DNA of 64,000 bases from Bacteroidia bacterium. GTDB lineage: Bacteria > Bacteroidota > Bacteroidia > Bacteroidales > GWA2-32-17. Position 1 is the stretch's first letter. Each line of letters starts with the position of its first letter. The position numbers were made by a program, and so were the translations under genes. Below are positions 9,737 to 19,244 of this stretch, piece after piece. The notes beneath the pieces were generated by a model. That model was not told the DNA's origin. It searched no databases and saw only the letters and a program-made list of their open reading frames with translations. Where the stretch lies: positions 1 to 64,000 of the forward strand of contig JACREQ010000034.1 in NCBI GenBank assembly GCA_016218155.1, given 5' to 3'.

Positions 9737-10486
9737 TTACTGGTTATTTAAGAAACCTTGTTTCTCAAGAACATTCAATAACGATTTTGAGAATGCAATA
9801 TTGTCTTTTTTTGTATAACGTTTATCTGTAAAAATCTGAGCTAAAGTTTCTTTTTCGTTAATTTTCAAAAGTTCTAAAGTTTGAGCAAGTGCTTCCTTTT
9901 CAGAATATGCCTTATTAATATCTTCTTTAGTGTAATCTTTATATGATTCGAAATGAATTACTGATTCTAAAGGAAGTCTGTCAGTTAATTGTGGGTTTTC
10001 ATCAGGATAACCCAATGTAATCGCCGCTACAGGAACCACAAACTTTGGAAGTTTAAGAATATCAATAAATTTATCAGCCATATATGTTGTTGTTCCTAGG
10101 TAACAAATACCTAAACCTTCTTCTTCGGCAGCAATGCAAACATTTTGCGCAACTAAAAGTGCATCAATTGCAGCTGTAAAAAATGAAAGAAAATTATCGT
10201 AACCGGGAACAGCGTTTCTTTGTTCGCACCATTTGTTAAATCTATTAAAATCAGCACAAAATGTTAGTATAACAGGAGCCTGTAATATCATATTTTGTTT
10301 AAAGTGAGCTTCCCAAAGTTTTTCTTTTGCCTGTTCATCACGACTAACGATAATGCTGTATACTTGCATATTGCCAGTAGTAGATGCCCTTGTACCTGCA
10401 GTCAGAATTTTATTAAGTAATTCATCGCTTATTTTATCCGACTTATATTTTCTTATCGATTTATGTTGTAAAAGAGAATCAATCAT
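9737..10486 (-). CDS. nitroreductase-family NAD(P)H-FMN oxidoreductase
   Basis: A 249-residue flavin enzyme of the NfsA/NfrA type. The N-terminus has the FMN-binding signature HKSIRKYKSDKIS and then TAGTRASTTGNMQ. AAEEEGLGICYLG and the VAAITLGYPDE segment match the dimer-interface and C-terminal flavin regions of the family. Such enzymes reduce nitro compounds, quinones or free flavin with NAD(P)H in the cytoplasm; the physiological substrate cannot be read here. The C-terminal 60 residues form a charged helical extension. It is the first gene of a two-gene unit with the Omp85-like gene. Confidence 0.88.
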   Translation of the reverse strand: MIDSLLQHKSIRKYKSDKISDELLNKILTAGTRASTTGNMQVYSIIVSRDEQAKEKLWEAHFKQNMILQAPVILTFCADFNRFNKWCEQRNAVPGYDNFLSFFTAAIDALLVAQNVCIAAEEEGLGICYLGTTTYMADKFIDILKLPKFVVPVAAITLGYPDENPQLTDRLPLESVIHFESYKDYTKEDINKAYSEKEALAQTLELLKINEKETLAQIFTDKRYTKKDNIAFSKSLLNVLEKQGFLNNQ

Positions 10487-10729
10487 AATTTAGAAGTTTT
10501 TTATACAAAGATGAGCATTTTTAGTAGTCAAAAAAATGATTTTATCGAACTATTTTATAAGTGAATTGTATCTATATCGGTTTAGAAAAAACCAGATTAT
10601 ATATAACTAAAATTTGCTATAACTCATGTATTTAATTACATGCATAAGTATATAATATTTATTGCAAATAAATTGAAAGAAAAATAGTTGTTAGGCATAA
10701 TGTATTTTTTTTCTCTAAAAAAATAGTTA

Positions 10730-10737
10730 TATATTTG
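10730..10737 (+). promoter_or_regulatory. -7 box upstream of the 42-residue lipoprotein gene
   Basis: TATATTTG matches the TAnnTTTG consensus, with a T-run at the -33 distance rather than a clean TTTG. Transcription would start about 25 bases before the ATG at 10767. Confidence 0.5.
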
Positions 10738-10766
10738 CCAAAGAATTTAAAGAAAATTAAGGACAA

Positions 10767-10895
10767 ATGAAAAAAATTGCAACTGTTTTTATAGCTACTT
10801 TAGTGCTTGCGCTTGTATTAAATGCCTGCAAAAGTAGCGAACATTGCCCTGCATACGGTCAGGTAGATCCACCTAAAACAACGCAACACGGTTAA
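10767..10895 (+). CDS. very small lipoprotein (42 residues)
   Basis: An ATG follows GGACAA and opens a 42-codon frame. The product has a lysine start, a strong hydrophobic segment (VFIATLVLALVLNA) and a lipobox LNAC with the lipidated Cys at residue 21. About 20 mature residues remain (CKSSEHCPAYGQ, then a Pro/Thr-rich tail). A -7 box lies just upstream and a hairpin covers the stop, so it looks like a complete transcription unit. Similar short CPAYG lipoproteins occur in Bacteroidota as far as I recall; the function is unknown. Confidence 0.7.
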   Translation: MKKIATVFIATLVLALVLNACKSSEHCPAYGQVDPPKTTQHG

Positions 10896-10914
10896 TTCCG
10901 TTTTATTTTGCGTT
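10880..10914 (+). terminator. hairpin overlapping the stop of the small lipoprotein gene
   Basis: AACGCAA pairs with TTGCGTT, and inside it ACGG pairs with CCGT around TTAATT. The following bases are T-rich but not a clean U-tract. It may be a terminator or an attenuator before the next gene. Confidence 0.4.
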
Positions 10915-10965
10915 ATTTATATTGCTTTCACAAGTTTATTTCGATAAATTTGTGAAATTTTTTTT

Positions 10966-11748
10966 ATGTATCGTTATCCTTTTATCTTCATACTTATTAT
11001 ATTTTCATTAACTGCTTTTTCTCAAGGAGAGCTTAATGATGAAGCACGAGTAGTATCAGGAAACGAAAAATCATATGCCGTATTATTAAATTCCAATGGA
11101 TGGGGAATAAATTACAGAAGAGGTAAGCGACTAGATGGATTCAGAAAACGGTTATTAGATTTTGATTTTGCCTATATTAAACATCCAAAAGAAATAAAAA
11201 CCCAGAATCCTTATTTTGAAAATCAAAAAAGATTTGTTTTTGGAAAATTAAATTCTTTGGTAACATTAAGAACCGGAATAGGAATTCAAAAAGAAATTTA
11301 TAGCAAATTTGATAAAGGAGGAATTGCAATAAAATATTTTTATGAAGCTGGAATTTCATTGGCTTTATTAAAACCGGTATATTATCAGGTTGTTGATAGC
11401 GAAAAAGTAAGTAACAATAAAAGGGTTTTATATTTAAGCGATCAATTGTTTAATCACAATATTCATCAGGTAAGTGATATATATAGCCGATCTTCATTTT
11501 TTAAAGGTATTGATGAAACTAAAATTAAGCCAGGGTTATTTGTTAAATTTGGTTTGTCTTTTGTTTACAGCAATTTATATGAGGCAATAAATGCACTTGA
11601 AACAGGTGTAATGTTTGATGTTTATGCATCAAAGATTCCAATAATGGCAACAGATAAAAATGATCCATATATTATTTCATTATTTGTAAGCTACAGATTT
11701 GGAAGAGTTGGTATTAAAAACCGTAAAAGTTTTACTCCGGATAATTAA
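10966..11748 (+). CDS. conserved outer-membrane barrel-like protein of unknown function
   Basis: A 260-residue protein with a signal peptide ending near TAFSQ. The mature part has alternating hydrophobic beta strands (YAVLLNSNGWGINYRRG, LVTLRTGIGIQKEI, FVKFGLSFVYS) and ends in a strand with RFGRVGIKNR, as expected for a small beta barrel. It lies 8 bases before lipA, so the two may share a transcript. I do not recognise a named family. No catalytic motif is visible. Confidence 0.75.
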   Translation: MYRYPFIFILIIFSLTAFSQGELNDEARVVSGNEKSYAVLLNSNGWGINYRRGKRLDGFRKRLLDFDFAYIKHPKEIKTQNPYFENQKRFVFGKLNSLVTLRTGIGIQKEIYSKFDKGGIAIKYFYEAGISLALLKPVYYQVVDSEKVSNNKRVLYLSDQLFNHNIHQVSDIYSRSSFFKGIDETKIKPGLFVKFGLSFVYSNLYEAINALETGVMFDVYASKIPIMATDKNDPYIISLFVSYRFGRVGIKNRKSFTPDN

Positions 11749-11756
11749 TTTTTTTA

Positions 11757-12608
11757 ATGTTCCCAAAACATAAAATTGATTCAAATAAACCTAAGGTAAA
11801 ACTTCCTTCCGGGAAGTCCTATTTGTCTGTTAAGAAGGTTGTGGAAGAAGGAAAACTTCATACGATCTGCCAGAGTGGAAACTGTCCGAATTTATCGGAA
11901 TGCTGGGGTGCCGGAACTGCTACGTTTATGATACTTGGAAATATTTGTACCCGATCATGTCGTTTTTGTTCAGTTGAAACCGGAAAGCCACTTGCTCTTG
12001 ATTTAGATGAGCCAAAACGAATTGCCGACTCTGTTAAGCAAATGAAATTAAAACATTGTGTAATAACAAGTGTTGACAGAGATGATTTAACAGATGGGGG
12101 AGCTTTACATTGGGCAAAAACTGTGAACGCTGTTAAAACCGAAACTCCTTTAACCACTATTGAAATTCTTATACCCGATTTTAAGTTTGATAAAAATAGT
12201 CTGAACATTGTTATCGCTTCAAAACCAAATATTATTTCACATAATTTAGAAACAGTTGAACGATTAACCAAGCAGATAAGAGTTCAGGCGAAATATAGAA
12301 GAAGCTTAGATGTTTTGAAATATTTGCATGAAAATGGTGTTATTACAAAAAGCGGTATAATGCTTGGCTTGGGCGAAACACTGGACGAGGTTTATTCTAC
12401 AATGGATGATTTATTGGAAGCAGGTTGTAATATTGTTACAATTGGTCAGTATTTACAGCCAACTACAGATAATGTAAAAGTCGAAAAATACTATTCCGAA
12501 GAAGAGTTTAACAATTTGAAGATAATAGCAATTCAAAAAGGTTTTAAAGTTGCAGAATGTGGTAGTTTAGTACGCTCATCCTATCATGCCGAAAAGCATC
12601 TGATTTAA
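11757..12608 (+). CDS. lipA: lipoyl synthase
   Basis: A radical-SAM enzyme that inserts two sulfurs into protein-bound octanoyl groups to form lipoyl cofactors. The auxiliary cluster ligands are Cys38, Cys43 and Cys49 (CQSGNCPNLSEC). The SAM cluster motif is Cys64, Cys68 and Cys71 (CTRSCRFC). The C-terminal RSSYHAEK matches the family's RSSY motif, whose serine ligates the auxiliary cluster. At 283 residues it is normal length. Its stop codon shares the tetranucleotide TTAA with the stop of the convergent apbE gene. lipB is not in the window. Confidence 0.97.
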   Translation: MFPKHKIDSNKPKVKLPSGKSYLSVKKVVEEGKLHTICQSGNCPNLSECWGAGTATFMILGNICTRSCRFCSVETGKPLALDLDEPKRIADSVKQMKLKHCVITSVDRDDLTDGGALHWAKTVNAVKTETPLTTIEILIPDFKFDKNSLNIVIASKPNIISHNLETVERLTKQIRVQAKYRRSLDVLKYLHENGVITKSGIMLGLGETLDEVYSTMDDLLEAGCNIVTIGQYLQPTTDNVKVEKYYSEEEFNNLKIIAIQKGFKVAECGSLVRSSYHAEKHLI

Positions 12609-13636
12609 TTTAAAAGGACGATATATTTTTCCATCCCTTTTGATTTCCACACTTTAAGCGTTCCTTTTTCGTCAGAATAAATAAAATAGGCTTCTAAAAA
12701 TTTATGTTTTTCTACAAATTCTTTACCCTTTTCAAAACCCATTACCATAATTGGGGTGTCATACCCGTCGGCAATTGTAGCACAATCGGCAACAATAGTC
12801 ACACTTAATAGGTTGTGATGAGTAGGATATCCTGTTTTTGGATTAATAGTATGCGAGTATTTTACACCATTTTCTTCAAAAAATTTACGATAACTTCCGC
12901 TTGTTGTTACAGATTTTCCAGATAAGGCAAGTATAGTTTGAAGTCCCCTGTTTTCTTCACTTCCTTCAGGATTATCTATACCAACTTTCCATGGTTCGCC
13001 TTTATCGTTAAGACCTTTTGTTCTAACTTCACCGCCAATTTCTACCATATAGTCTGTAATATTTTTTGATTCAAGAAATATAGCCACATAGTCAACAGAA
13101 AAACCCTGTGCAATTGAATTTAAGTCTAGTTGAATTCGAGGATCCTCCTTAATTATTTGGTTGTTCACTAATTTAATTTTATTCATTCCAATAAATTCTT
13201 TAAGGCTATCAACTTTTGCTTGATCTAACTTTACCTTTGCAGAAGGTAAGAATCCCCATGCTTTAACAAGTGGTGCAACTGTTATGTCAAAATACCCATC
13301 AGTTTGCTCAAAAACTTTTATACTTGCTTTATATACGGAATTAAATAAATCATCAGTTTTTACATTAACATCATTTTTGTTTATTCTTGATATAATAGAA
13401 CTATCAACATATTCTGACATTGAATTGTCTATATTGTTAAATAAAGCGGTGAATTCAGGTAATTTAATGCTATCAGTATTTATTTTATATTTAATACTAA
13501 ATGTTGTGCCTTGAGTATTTCCTGTAAAATGAACATATTGACCTTTTAATGGGTAAATTGTTATTGTTTCAGTATGGTTATTTGAGCAGGCAAATGAAAT
13601 GCCTGTTAAAAAAAGAAGAAGTGTTAAGTATTTCAT
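12605..13636 (-). CDS. apbE: FAD:protein FMN transferase (ApbE-like lipoprotein)
   Basis: It transfers FMN from FAD to Thr/Ser of redox proteins such as NqrB/NqrC or RnfD/RnfG on the periplasmic side. It is a lipoprotein (lipobox SFAC, Cys17). Family motifs are GGEVRTKG (201-208), VTTSGSYRKF (243-252), HTINPKTGYP (262-271) and the metal-site region ATIADGYDTPIMVMG (286-300; Asp290, Thr294). It has 343 residues, typical of the family. It follows hutU by 9 bases, so the two may be cotranscribed although functionally unrelated. No flavinylated target gene is in the window. Confidence 0.95.
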   Translation of the reverse strand: MKYLTLLLFLTGISFACSNNHTETITIYPLKGQYVHFTGNTQGTTFSIKYKINTDSIKLPEFTALFNNIDNSMSEYVDSSIISRINKNDVNVKTDDLFNSVYKASIKVFEQTDGYFDITVAPLVKAWGFLPSAKVKLDQAKVDSLKEFIGMNKIKLVNNQIIKEDPRIQLDLNSIAQGFSVDYVAIFLESKNITDYMVEIGGEVRTKGLNDKGEPWKVGIDNPEGSEENRGLQTILALSGKSVTTSGSYRKFFEENGVKYSHTINPKTGYPTHHNLLSVTIVADCATIADGYDTPIMVMGFEKGKEFVEKHKFLEAYFIYSDEKGTLKVWKSKGMEKYIVLLN

Positions 13637-13645
13637 AATGTTATT

Positions 13646-15652
13646 TTAAAATAAAGAATCAATTAATTTCTCGTCAGCATTATTCGGAATGGTAACTTTT
13701 AAATTAGGTTCTTTTTCCATAGCACGTTTAATAGCAAAAACAGCTTCGTTATTTCTTGCCCAGCTTCGTCTGGAAATGCCATTGTTTACATCCCAGAATA
13801 ACATTCTTTGCAAACGAATGTCAGCTTCAGGACTGCCATCGAGCACCATTCCAAAACCACCGTTAATTACTTCACCCCAGCCAACACCGCCACCATTATG
13901 TATAGAAACCCATGTTGCACCGCGAAATGAATCACCTATAACATTATGTATTGCCATGTCAGCAGTGAATTGCGAACCATCATAAATATTTGAAGTTTCG
14001 CGGAAAGGAGAATCTGTTCCCGAAACGTCATGATGATCGCGACCCAAAACAATTGGAGCAGAAATTTTACCTTCTTTTACTGCTTTGTTAAATGCTTTTG
14101 CGATTTCTATTCTTCCTTCTGCATCAGCATATAAGATTCTTGCCTGTGAGCCAACAACAAGTTTATTTTTCTTTGCTTCATTAATCCATTTTACATTATC
14201 AAGCATTTGTTGTTTAATTTCTTTTGGAGCCTCTAAGCTAAGTTTTTCTAAAACATTAGCAGCTAACTGGTCAGTAAAATCCAGATCTTCCGGCTTTGAT
14301 GAGGTGCAAACCCAACGGAAAGGACCAAACCCATAATCGAAACACATTGGTCCCATTATATCTTGTACATATGAAGGATATTTGAAATTGCCATCTGCTT
14401 TCATCATATCTGCCCCTGCGCGACTTGATTCTAAAAGAAAGGCATTCCCATAATCAAAAAAGTACATTCCTTTGGAAGTAAGTGTATTTATTGCTGCTAC
14501 ATGTCTGCGAAGCGATTCGTATACTTTTTCTTTGAATTTTTCAGGCTCTTTTGCCATCATTTCATTTGACTCCTCAAAGCTTATACCTGCAGGATAATAA
14601 CCACCTGCAAATGGGTTATGAAGTGAAGTCTGATCACTTCCCATTTCTACGTGAATTTTTTCTTTTACAAACTTTTCCCACAAATCAACAATATTTCCCT
14701 GATAAGCAATAGATACAGATTCTTTATTTGCTTTAGCATTTTTAACTCTTTCGGCAAGTTTATCCAAATCAGAATAAACTTCATCAACCCAACCCTGAGA
14801 GTGACGGGTATGTGTTGCTTTGGGATTTATTTCTGCAATAACACCTATAGCTCCTGCAATTACTGCTGCTTTTGGCTGAGCTCCAGACATGCCGCCTAAT
14901 CCGCTCGACACAAAAAGTTTACCTGCAAGGCTATCATTATTTTTTGAAATTAACCTTCCTGCATTAAGTATTGTTATGGTAGTTCCGTGTACAATTCCCT
15001 GTGGCCCGATATACATAAATGAACCGGCTGTCATCTGTCCGTATTGCGATACTCCCAAAGCATTAAATTTTTCGTAATGGTCTTTTCCGGAATAATTTGG
15101 TATTACCATGCCATTTGTTACAACAACACGCGGTGCTTCTTTATGCGATGGAAAAAGTCCCATTGGATGACCCGAATACATGACAAGTGTTTGCTCATCG
15201 GTCATTTCGCTCAGGTATTTCATTGTTAAAAGATACTGAGCCCAATTTTGAAATACAGCTCCATTACCGCCATATGTAATTAATTCGTGAGGGTGCTGAG
15301 CAACTGCATGATCTAAATTATTGCTTAGCATTAGCATTATAGCTCCAGCCTGAACAGATTTATATGGAAATTCGTTTATACTTCTTGCATAAATTTTATA
15401 ATCGGGACGGAAACGATGCATGTAAATTCTTCCGTAAGTGTTTAGTTCATGCAGGAATTCTTTTGCAAGAATTGCATGCTGTGATTCAGGAAAATATCTT
15501 AGTGCATTTTTTAAAGCCAGCTTTTTTTCTGTTAAATTAAGAATGTCTTTTCTTTTTGGAGCATGATTTACACTCGATTCAAATTCTTTTGGTTTTGGTA
15601 ATACTTCCGGTATTCCTTGTTTAACTGCATTTTGAAAATCCTGAACTGTCAT
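13646..15652 (-). CDS. hutU: urocanate hydratase (long form)
   Basis: It converts urocanate to imidazolone propionate in histidine degradation, using tightly bound NAD as electrophile. Conserved segments include ITYGGNGAVFQNW (125-137), YSGHPMGLFPS (159-169), the Gly-rich NAD-site stretch GLGGMSGAQPKA (251-262) and the MCFDYGFGPFRWVC region bearing the active-site Cys. At 668 residues it is longer than the roughly 555-residue proteobacterial enzymes, with extra N-terminal and internal sequence; long forms are known in Bacteroidota. No hutH, hutI or formiminotransferase gene is in the window. Confidence 0.95.
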   Translation of the reverse strand: MTVQDFQNAVKQGIPEVLPKPKEFESSVNHAPKRKDILNLTEKKLALKNALRYFPESQHAILAKEFLHELNTYGRIYMHRFRPDYKIYARSINEFPYKSVQAGAIMLMLSNNLDHAVAQHPHELITYGGNGAVFQNWAQYLLTMKYLSEMTDEQTLVMYSGHPMGLFPSHKEAPRVVVTNGMVIPNYSGKDHYEKFNALGVSQYGQMTAGSFMYIGPQGIVHGTTITILNAGRLISKNNDSLAGKLFVSSGLGGMSGAQPKAAVIAGAIGVIAEINPKATHTRHSQGWVDEVYSDLDKLAERVKNAKANKESVSIAYQGNIVDLWEKFVKEKIHVEMGSDQTSLHNPFAGGYYPAGISFEESNEMMAKEPEKFKEKVYESLRRHVAAINTLTSKGMYFFDYGNAFLLESSRAGADMMKADGNFKYPSYVQDIMGPMCFDYGFGPFRWVCTSSKPEDLDFTDQLAANVLEKLSLEAPKEIKQQMLDNVKWINEAKKNKLVVGSQARILYADAEGRIEIAKAFNKAVKEGKISAPIVLGRDHHDVSGTDSPFRETSNIYDGSQFTADMAIHNVIGDSFRGATWVSIHNGGGVGWGEVINGGFGMVLDGSPEADIRLQRMLFWDVNNGISRRSWARNNEAVFAIKRAMEKEPNLKVTIPNNADEKLIDSLF

Positions 15653-15728
15653 AGTTAATAATATTATTATTCCGTAAAGTTAAAATTTGGAATTAAAAAG
15701 TTAAAAGAAATATGTCATATATTAAGCA

Positions 15729-16595
15729 TTAATATGAACCTGGCATATTTTCAGGAATACAAATTATAAAATCAGCCGATTTAATAGCATCTTTTGATAA
15801 TTCTGAAAGAGTTTTCTGAGATTCTGTGTTTATTGTAATAACCTTATATTTCTTTTTTTCGGGTTTTAAATATAAAAGAATGCCTTCCTTGTTATTACTA
15901 TGATAACTTCCATTAAGGTGAAAAAAAATCTGATCTTTTTTGTAATTCTGTAAAATAAAATGTGCCATAGTAGCATCTTTAATTGCCTGTGCTTTTGGCA
16001 AGTGTTTGCTATAGTGGGAATCGGTACTATCCATATCTTCAAGCATAGATTTATAGCATTTTATGTTTTCATCGTACTCTATTGGCAGAGGTGCTATAAA
16101 TTTTTTTGCATCATTTGAGAGGCTGTCTAATTCGGCAAATCCACCCTTTGAAACCATTGCTGCATAACGATGTGGAATGTTAGTTGCAATAAATGTGATA
16201 TTATTTTTTTTACAAAATTGAACTATTGGTTTGTAATCTGTTTTATAATTAGGCCATATTCTGGCTTCGGTTTCAAGATCTTTATTTTTTATTCTTCCGT
16301 TTAAATACTCGTTAATAATTAGCTGAACATCAGCTTCGAACATTTCGGCTCCAATTACTAAATCTTTTTCTCTGAGTTTAAATAAATCTGCAGTAAGTTC
16401 AATTTGAAGCCAATGAGCTATTGAGCTGCTATGGTCTTCACCAAAAAAAACGAAATCTGCATCTTTGCATGCATTTAATAATGAGTCGTAAGAAGAAATA
16501 TTTCCATCTGAATTAAAGATTTTGTATGCTTCTTTATTCTGTGCTGTAATGCCTATAGAATAGAACATTATAAATATTAAAACAATATTTTTCAT
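15729..16595 (-). CDS. ChaN-family haem-binding uptake protein
   Basis: A secreted protein of the ChaN/DUF399 (Haem_bd_uptake) family. The hallmark GEDHSSSIAHWLQIEL lies near the N-terminus, then GAEMFEADVQ, TNIPHRYAA and AMAHF-like (ATMAHFILQ) helices. In the family a tyrosine or histidine in this fold binds haem, sometimes in stacked pairs. An ATG at 16640 gives a 303-residue frame, but the ATG at 16595 is preferred because it begins the proper signal peptide MKNIVLIFIMFYSIGITAQ. It is divergent from the barrel gene at 16668. No lipobox Cys is present, unlike some homologues. Confidence 0.85.
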   Translation of the reverse strand: MKNIVLIFIMFYSIGITAQNKEAYKIFNSDGNISSYDSLLNACKDADFVFFGEDHSSSIAHWLQIELTADLFKLREKDLVIGAEMFEADVQLIINEYLNGRIKNKDLETEARIWPNYKTDYKPIVQFCKKNNITFIATNIPHRYAAMVSKGGFAELDSLSNDAKKFIAPLPIEYDENIKCYKSMLEDMDSTDSHYSKHLPKAQAIKDATMAHFILQNYKKDQIFFHLNGSYHSNNKEGILLYLKPEKKKYKVITINTESQKTLSELSKDAIKSADFIICIPENMPGSY

Positions 16596-16667
16596 TTGTA
16601 AAAGTTTAAATAGAAAGTGATTTGAAAGCAAAGGAAGCATTTTTTTCGCTAATTTGCGAAGTATTTT

Positions 16668-17312
16668 ATGCGAATGAATCTTAAAAAAATATCTGTAATT
16701 GTAATTGGATTATTTATTTCAATAAATTCAATAGCTCAATCTACATTTTCGCTTGAGATTATGACTATTGGCGTACATCCATTTGATCGTCCCAACCTTC
16801 AGGTTTATGAAAATGCATTGGATATTGATGGACTGTTTTGTGCAGAGCCTGGTCTGTTACTTTCTTATGAAACTTTTGTACACGATAATGTAGCTTCTTT
16901 GCAGTTCTCTCAAGCTTTTTTTGCTGATGCTGCTGGTCAGTTAGCTGCGTTTACAGAAATATCTTTCAGGCGAGTTTTATTTCATAAATGGAGAAGTACT
17001 ATTTATATTGGTACCGGACCTACCTTGACATACAGGAAATCGTGGGCATTACTCGAGAGATATGTGCCTGAAGGTGGTTATACAACTTATGGAACATGGC
17101 AGGTAAAACCTTGGTTTATTGCTAAAATTGAATATGACCTTTTGATTTGGAAAAGAAGTGACATAATGTTAGGAATAATTTATGGTCATGAGTATAATAC
17201 TTTTACCGCAACTTTAGGCTACAGGCATTGGATTTCAACAAAAGTAAAGCATACAAGAAGATGTAATTGCGGAGCAGATAAATACAGAAAAAAATTTCTT
17301 GGCATTTGGTAA
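16668..17312 (+). CDS. outer-membrane barrel-like protein of unknown function
   Basis: A 214-residue protein with a signal peptide ending near SIAQ. The mature chain consists of short amphipathic strands with glycine turns (IYIGTGPTLTYRKSW, SDIMLGIIYGHEYNTF, ATLGYRHW), consistent with an 8-strand barrel. The end is unusual: it is basic with a CNCG pair (RRCNCGADKYRKK). It is divergent from the ChaN-like gene and could share its regulation. I do not recognise the family. Confidence 0.7.
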   Translation: MRMNLKKISVIVIGLFISINSIAQSTFSLEIMTIGVHPFDRPNLQVYENALDIDGLFCAEPGLLLSYETFVHDNVASLQFSQAFFADAAGQLAAFTEISFRRVLFHKWRSTIYIGTGPTLTYRKSWALLERYVPEGGYTTYGTWQVKPWFIAKIEYDLLIWKRSDIMLGIIYGHEYNTFTATLGYRHWISTKVKHTRRCNCGADKYRKKFLGIW

Positions 17313-17414
17313 TAAATGTAGTTTTAGCATAAAGTAAACTTTATATTTCTTAATTATTTTTGTTCTCATTATTTTATTCACTAACAAATCATTTTATGTT
17401 ATTTGACATATTAA

Positions 17415-17447
17415 TTTTGGTGGTTTTTGAAAAATCTTGTAGTTTTG
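17415..17447 (+). promoter_or_regulatory. promoter of the acyl-CoA ligase gene
   Basis: TTTTG (17415-17419) and TAGTTTTG (17440-17447) are separated by 20 bases. The start point would be near 17453, which places an upstream in-frame TTG (17427) before the transcript and supports the ATG at 17475. Confidence 0.65.
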
Positions 17448-17474
17448 CATTTTGAAAATAAGCCTATTATCAAA

Positions 17475-19244
17475 ATGGAAGTCACTCGCACTTTTGACCT
17501 TATAGATCATATTAATAATAAATATCCTAAATCTGATATTCTTGCCGGAAAGGTCAATGGTGAGTGGAAAAAATACAGTACACAGGATTATCGCTGTTAC
17601 TCCAATTATATTAGTTATGCTTTACTTGAACTTGGTTTTAAAAAGGACGACAAAATAATAACTGTTACTCACAATCAACCCGAATGGAACTTTATAGATT
17701 TTGGTATGGCTCAGATTGGTGTGGTGCATGTGCCTGTTTATCCAAACATTAGCGAGGAGGATTATACTCATATATTTAATCATTGCGATGCCACTGCTGT
17801 TTTTGTTAGCGATAAAGTTTTATTAAATCGTATAGAGAATTCTATTAATGCTGCACCAAAAATTAAAAATGTTTTTTGTATTGCGGAATGCGAAGGATTA
17901 ATGTCATTTTCAGAATTAATAGAAATTGGTAAACAAAATGCCGAAAAACATAAAAAGAAACTTGAAAGTATTCGTGATAACATTAAAGAAAATGATCTTG
18001 TAACAATAATTTATACATCAGGAACAACAGGTTTATCAAAAGGTGTAATGTTATCACATAAGAATCTGGTTGTAAATGCCATTTCAAGTTCAAAAATTCA
18101 ACCCTTAAATCATAATCATCGTTTTTTAAGTTTTTTGCCTTTATGCCATGTTTATGAGCGAATGATAAATTACCATTACCAGTATCTTGGAATTAGTATT
18201 TATTATGCTGAAAATCTCGGAACAATTGCAATAAACCTTAGAGAAATTAATGCACATGGTATGTGTTCTGTACCCCGTGTTTTGGAAAACATATTTGACA
18301 AACTTAACACAGTTGGAAAAGACCTTACGGGTATAAAAAAGAAAATATTTTTCTGGGCATTAAAACTTGCGCTTAAATATGAAGTTGATGGTAAAAATGG
18401 TTGGTTATATTCTCAGAAATTAAAAATCGCAGATAAGTTAGTTTATAATAAATGGAGAGCATCACTGGGAGGTAATTTGCAATTAATTATTTCTGGTGGA
18501 TCTGCAATTCAGATAAGACTTTTAAGATTATTCTGGGCAATTGGTATTCAGGCTATTGAGGGTTATGGACTAACCGAAACATCGCCTGTTCTTTCTTGTA
18601 ATCTTCCACGTAAAGGTGGGGTTAAGTTTGGAACTGTAGGGCAAATACTTGAAAAAATTGAAGTAAAAATTGCAGATGATGGTGAGATTATTTCCAGAGG
18701 TCCTTGTATAATGTTAGGATATTATAAAGATGAAGAAGCAACTAAAAGTGTAATTGACGAAGATGGCTGGTTTCATACAGGAGATATAGGAAATATTGAC
18801 GATGAAGGCTTCCTGAAAATTACTGATAGAAAAAAAGAAATTTTTAAGAATAGCGGAGGAAAATATGTAGCTCCTCAGTTAATTGAAAATAAATGCAAGG
18901 AGTCTAATTTTATTGAACAGGTTTTTATTGTTGGCGAAAACGAGAAATATACAGCAGCAGTTATTTCACCAAATTTTAATCATTTGCATTTTTGGGCAAC
19001 AAAGCACAAACAGCATTTTCGCGATAATCAGGATTTAATTTTAAACACTAAGGTTCTTGATAGGATTCACAAGGAAATTGTTTGTGTTAACCAGAAACTT
19101 AGTCCGCACGAACAAATTAAAAAATTCAGGCTCACTGCCGATGAATGGACACCTCAGACAGGTGAACTTAGCCCAACTCTAAAACTCAGACGTAAAGTTC
19201 TTTTTAAGAAATACGACCATTACGTTAAAGAAATGTTTCTTTAA
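17475..19244 (+). CDS. long-chain acyl-CoA synthetase (AMP-binding enzyme)
   Basis: It activates a fatty acid to acyl-AMP and then acyl-CoA. The ATP-binding signature IYTSGTTGLSKG lies near residues 178-190. GYGLTETSP (A5-type motif), GWFHTGDIG and the hinge region ITDRKKEIFKNSGGKYVAP follow in the right order, and the C-terminal lid domain is complete. The frame extends 16 codons upstream to a TTG at 17427, but the promoter overlaps that stretch, so the ATG at 17475 (589 residues) is taken. There are no membrane segments. The stop shares TTAA with the convergent zinc-ribbon gene. Confidence 0.92.
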   Translation: MEVTRTFDLIDHINNKYPKSDILAGKVNGEWKKYSTQDYRCYSNYISYALLELGFKKDDKIITVTHNQPEWNFIDFGMAQIGVVHVPVYPNISEEDYTHIFNHCDATAVFVSDKVLLNRIENSINAAPKIKNVFCIAECEGLMSFSELIEIGKQNAEKHKKKLESIRDNIKENDLVTIIYTSGTTGLSKGVMLSHKNLVVNAISSSKIQPLNHNHRFLSFLPLCHVYERMINYHYQYLGISIYYAENLGTIAINLREINAHGMCSVPRVLENIFDKLNTVGKDLTGIKKKIFFWALKLALKYEVDGKNGWLYSQKLKIADKLVYNKWRASLGGNLQLIISGGSAIQIRLLRLFWAIGIQAIEGYGLTETSPVLSCNLPRKGGVKFGTVGQILEKIEVKIADDGEIISRGPCIMLGYYKDEEATKSVIDEDGWFHTGDIGNIDDEGFLKITDRKKEIFKNSGGKYVAPQLIENKCKESNFIEQVFIVGENEKYTAAVISPNFNHLHFWATKHKQHFRDNQDLILNTKVLDRIHKEIVCVNQKLSPHEQIKKFRLTADEWTPQTGELSPTLKLRRKVLFKKYDHYVKEMFL

